Positions 63,221 through 64,000 of a stretch of DNA of 64,000 bases are shown piece by piece. A model generated the notes under the pieces. That model was given only the letters and a program-made list of their open reading frames with translations, made no database searches and was not told the DNA's origin. Each line of letters opens with the position of its first letter. Within the stretch, counting starts at the first letter, position 1. Origin of the DNA: Megalonaias nervosa. Lineage: Eukaryota > Mollusca > Bivalvia > Unionida > Unionidae. Where the stretch lies: NCBI GenBank assembly GCA_016617855.1, contig JAECUM010001887.1:62001-126000 (forward strand), read 5' to 3'. Made by a program: the position numbers and the translations under genes.

Positions 63221-64000
63221 ATGACTGAGTCCTCGACAACGTCCTTGACTGAGTCAAGAGAATTACTTCAACAGATTGTCACTAATACATCACCGTCAAA
63301 AACTACTATGATATCATTAAGTTCGACCAATCCTGAGTTTAGCGTTAACTTTCCAACCTCAATTCCTGCAAAAGAAATAGCCCTAGCACAATTACGAGTT
63401 TATATTAGATCAAAAACCATTTGGTGGACTACTACCAAATAATTCATTAGTATTCGCTAATAAAAATAAACCTGATGGAACTCCTGACTGGCAAGTAGTT
63501 AGTATTCCAACGGGCAGTTATCAAATAGAACAGATCAACGATGAGTTTCAACGCAGAATTAAATCTATTACAGGAAAAGAATCAAAAATAGCAATTACTG
63601 CTTATGAACCAACATTATCAGCAGCGATTGAAATAAATTCCCCTGATTATTCTGTAGATATTTATCAAAGTTCGATTAGATCCGTGTTAGGCTGGCCAGA
63701 TATTCCATCAGTTTATCAAGGACCACCTGAACCACAACGATCTGATTTCGTCACGGATAAAAATATATTTATAAAACTTCCAGAATATAAAAAAAGTGGT
63801 AAATATCCATTTTACAGAGAGGAAGGACTTGAAAAACTTGCAGATCAATTTGCACAACATTTTTTGGATATATCTGTAAGTAAAAAAGATAAAAGAAAAT
63901 ATCTGATAACAATTAATGTTGAGCAAATTAATGATGTTTTTAATCCAATCAAATCTGAGTATGAACGTGTACTTAATAATCTACGAAATTTATTTTCAAG
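63221..64000 (+). pseudogene. Penton-like minor capsid protein, partial, one frameshift
   Basis: ATG after an AATAATAACAATAATAACA leader, 18 bases from the previous stop. The N-terminus (EFSVNFPTSIPAKEIALAQL) and, after a slip in the A5 run 63412-63416, the segments VSIPTGSYQIEQINDEFQRR and SSIRSVLGWPDI match the N-terminal domain of the single-jelly-roll penton-type protein of Polintons. The frame continues past the window. The Lys/Glu-rich stretch at about 63760-63960 is less familiar. Confidence 0.6.

Larger units (their letters stand above)
58486..64000 (+). mobile_element. Polinton/Maverick (adintovirus-like) element, structural module, partial and decayed
   Basis: A compact run of intronless + strand genes separated by 0-60 bases begins abruptly about 250 bases upstream (in SOS terms) of SOS exon a and runs off the window. 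The combination of a double-jelly-roll-type capsid protein, PX-like minor capsid protein, adenain-type protease and penton-like protein is diagnostic of Polintons. The left border truncates a gene, and I see no terminal inverted repeat, polymerase B, integrase or ATPase. Three frameshifts and six in-frame stops mark it as decayed, or as carrying assembly errors or unusual decoding. It lies antisense in an SOS intron; an assembly join is a possible alternative. Confidence 0.85.

Noticed and set aside
58486..64000. Bacterial or phage operon contamination
   Set aside because: Gene spacing is compact, but the capsid, PX-like and adenain-type families together are typical of Polintons in animal genomes; start contexts are TATA-like rather than Shine-Dalgarno.

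Overview
This is a metazoan nuclear window. It is gene-poor and intron-rich, with microsatellites, tRNA-derived SINEs, several retrotransposon classes and tandemly built repeats of the kind common in bivalve and gastropod genomes. A mollusc is the best guess, by inference from repeat style only; no diagnostic marker gene is present.

Layout. 1-13.9 kb: two related non-LTR retrotransposons in head-to-tail + orientation (E1, 5'-truncated by the window edge, and E2, nearly full length). They have an endonuclease, a reverse transcriptase, RNase H and a zinc-finger tail, as in the I/Nimb group. E2 also has a gag-like ORF1 with zinc knuckles. Their 3' UTRs carry eight copies of a compact three-way-junction RNA supported by compensatory base changes, which I consider one of the two best leads here. 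13.9-14.35 kb: a small Lys/Glu-rich coiled-coil ORF followed by a consensus histone-type 3' stem-loop. 14.5-39.3 kb: mostly intergenic, with 59-bp repeats, (TA)n tracts, a palindrome, a 1.76-kb inverted-repeat element, an RTE-like LINE relic, a 34-bp minisatellite and copies of a composite VNTR repeat.

39.66-58.24 kb, minus strand: the 3' half of the host gene Son of sevenless (SOS), a Ras guanine-nucleotide exchange factor. Eight exons join in phase and encode about 537 residues, from the linker before the Cdc25 catalytic domain to the proline-rich Grb2-binding tail. Its introns hold SINEs, VNTR copies, a LINE 3' end and a decayed DIRS-like retroelement on the same strand.

58.49-64.0 kb, plus strand: a compact intronless cluster inside the next upstream SOS intron. 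It is the structural module of a Polinton/Maverick (adintovirus-like) element: small virion-type proteins, a major capsid protein, a PX-like minor capsid protein, an adenain-type cysteine protease, a fibre-like protein, a two-TM protein and the start of a penton-like protein. The element is broken by frameshifts and stops. Five of the six in-frame stops I found are TGA, and one sits exactly on the near-invariant Trp of the protease GTHW motif; this is the second main lead. No polymerase, integrase, ATPase or terminal repeats are visible before the window ends.
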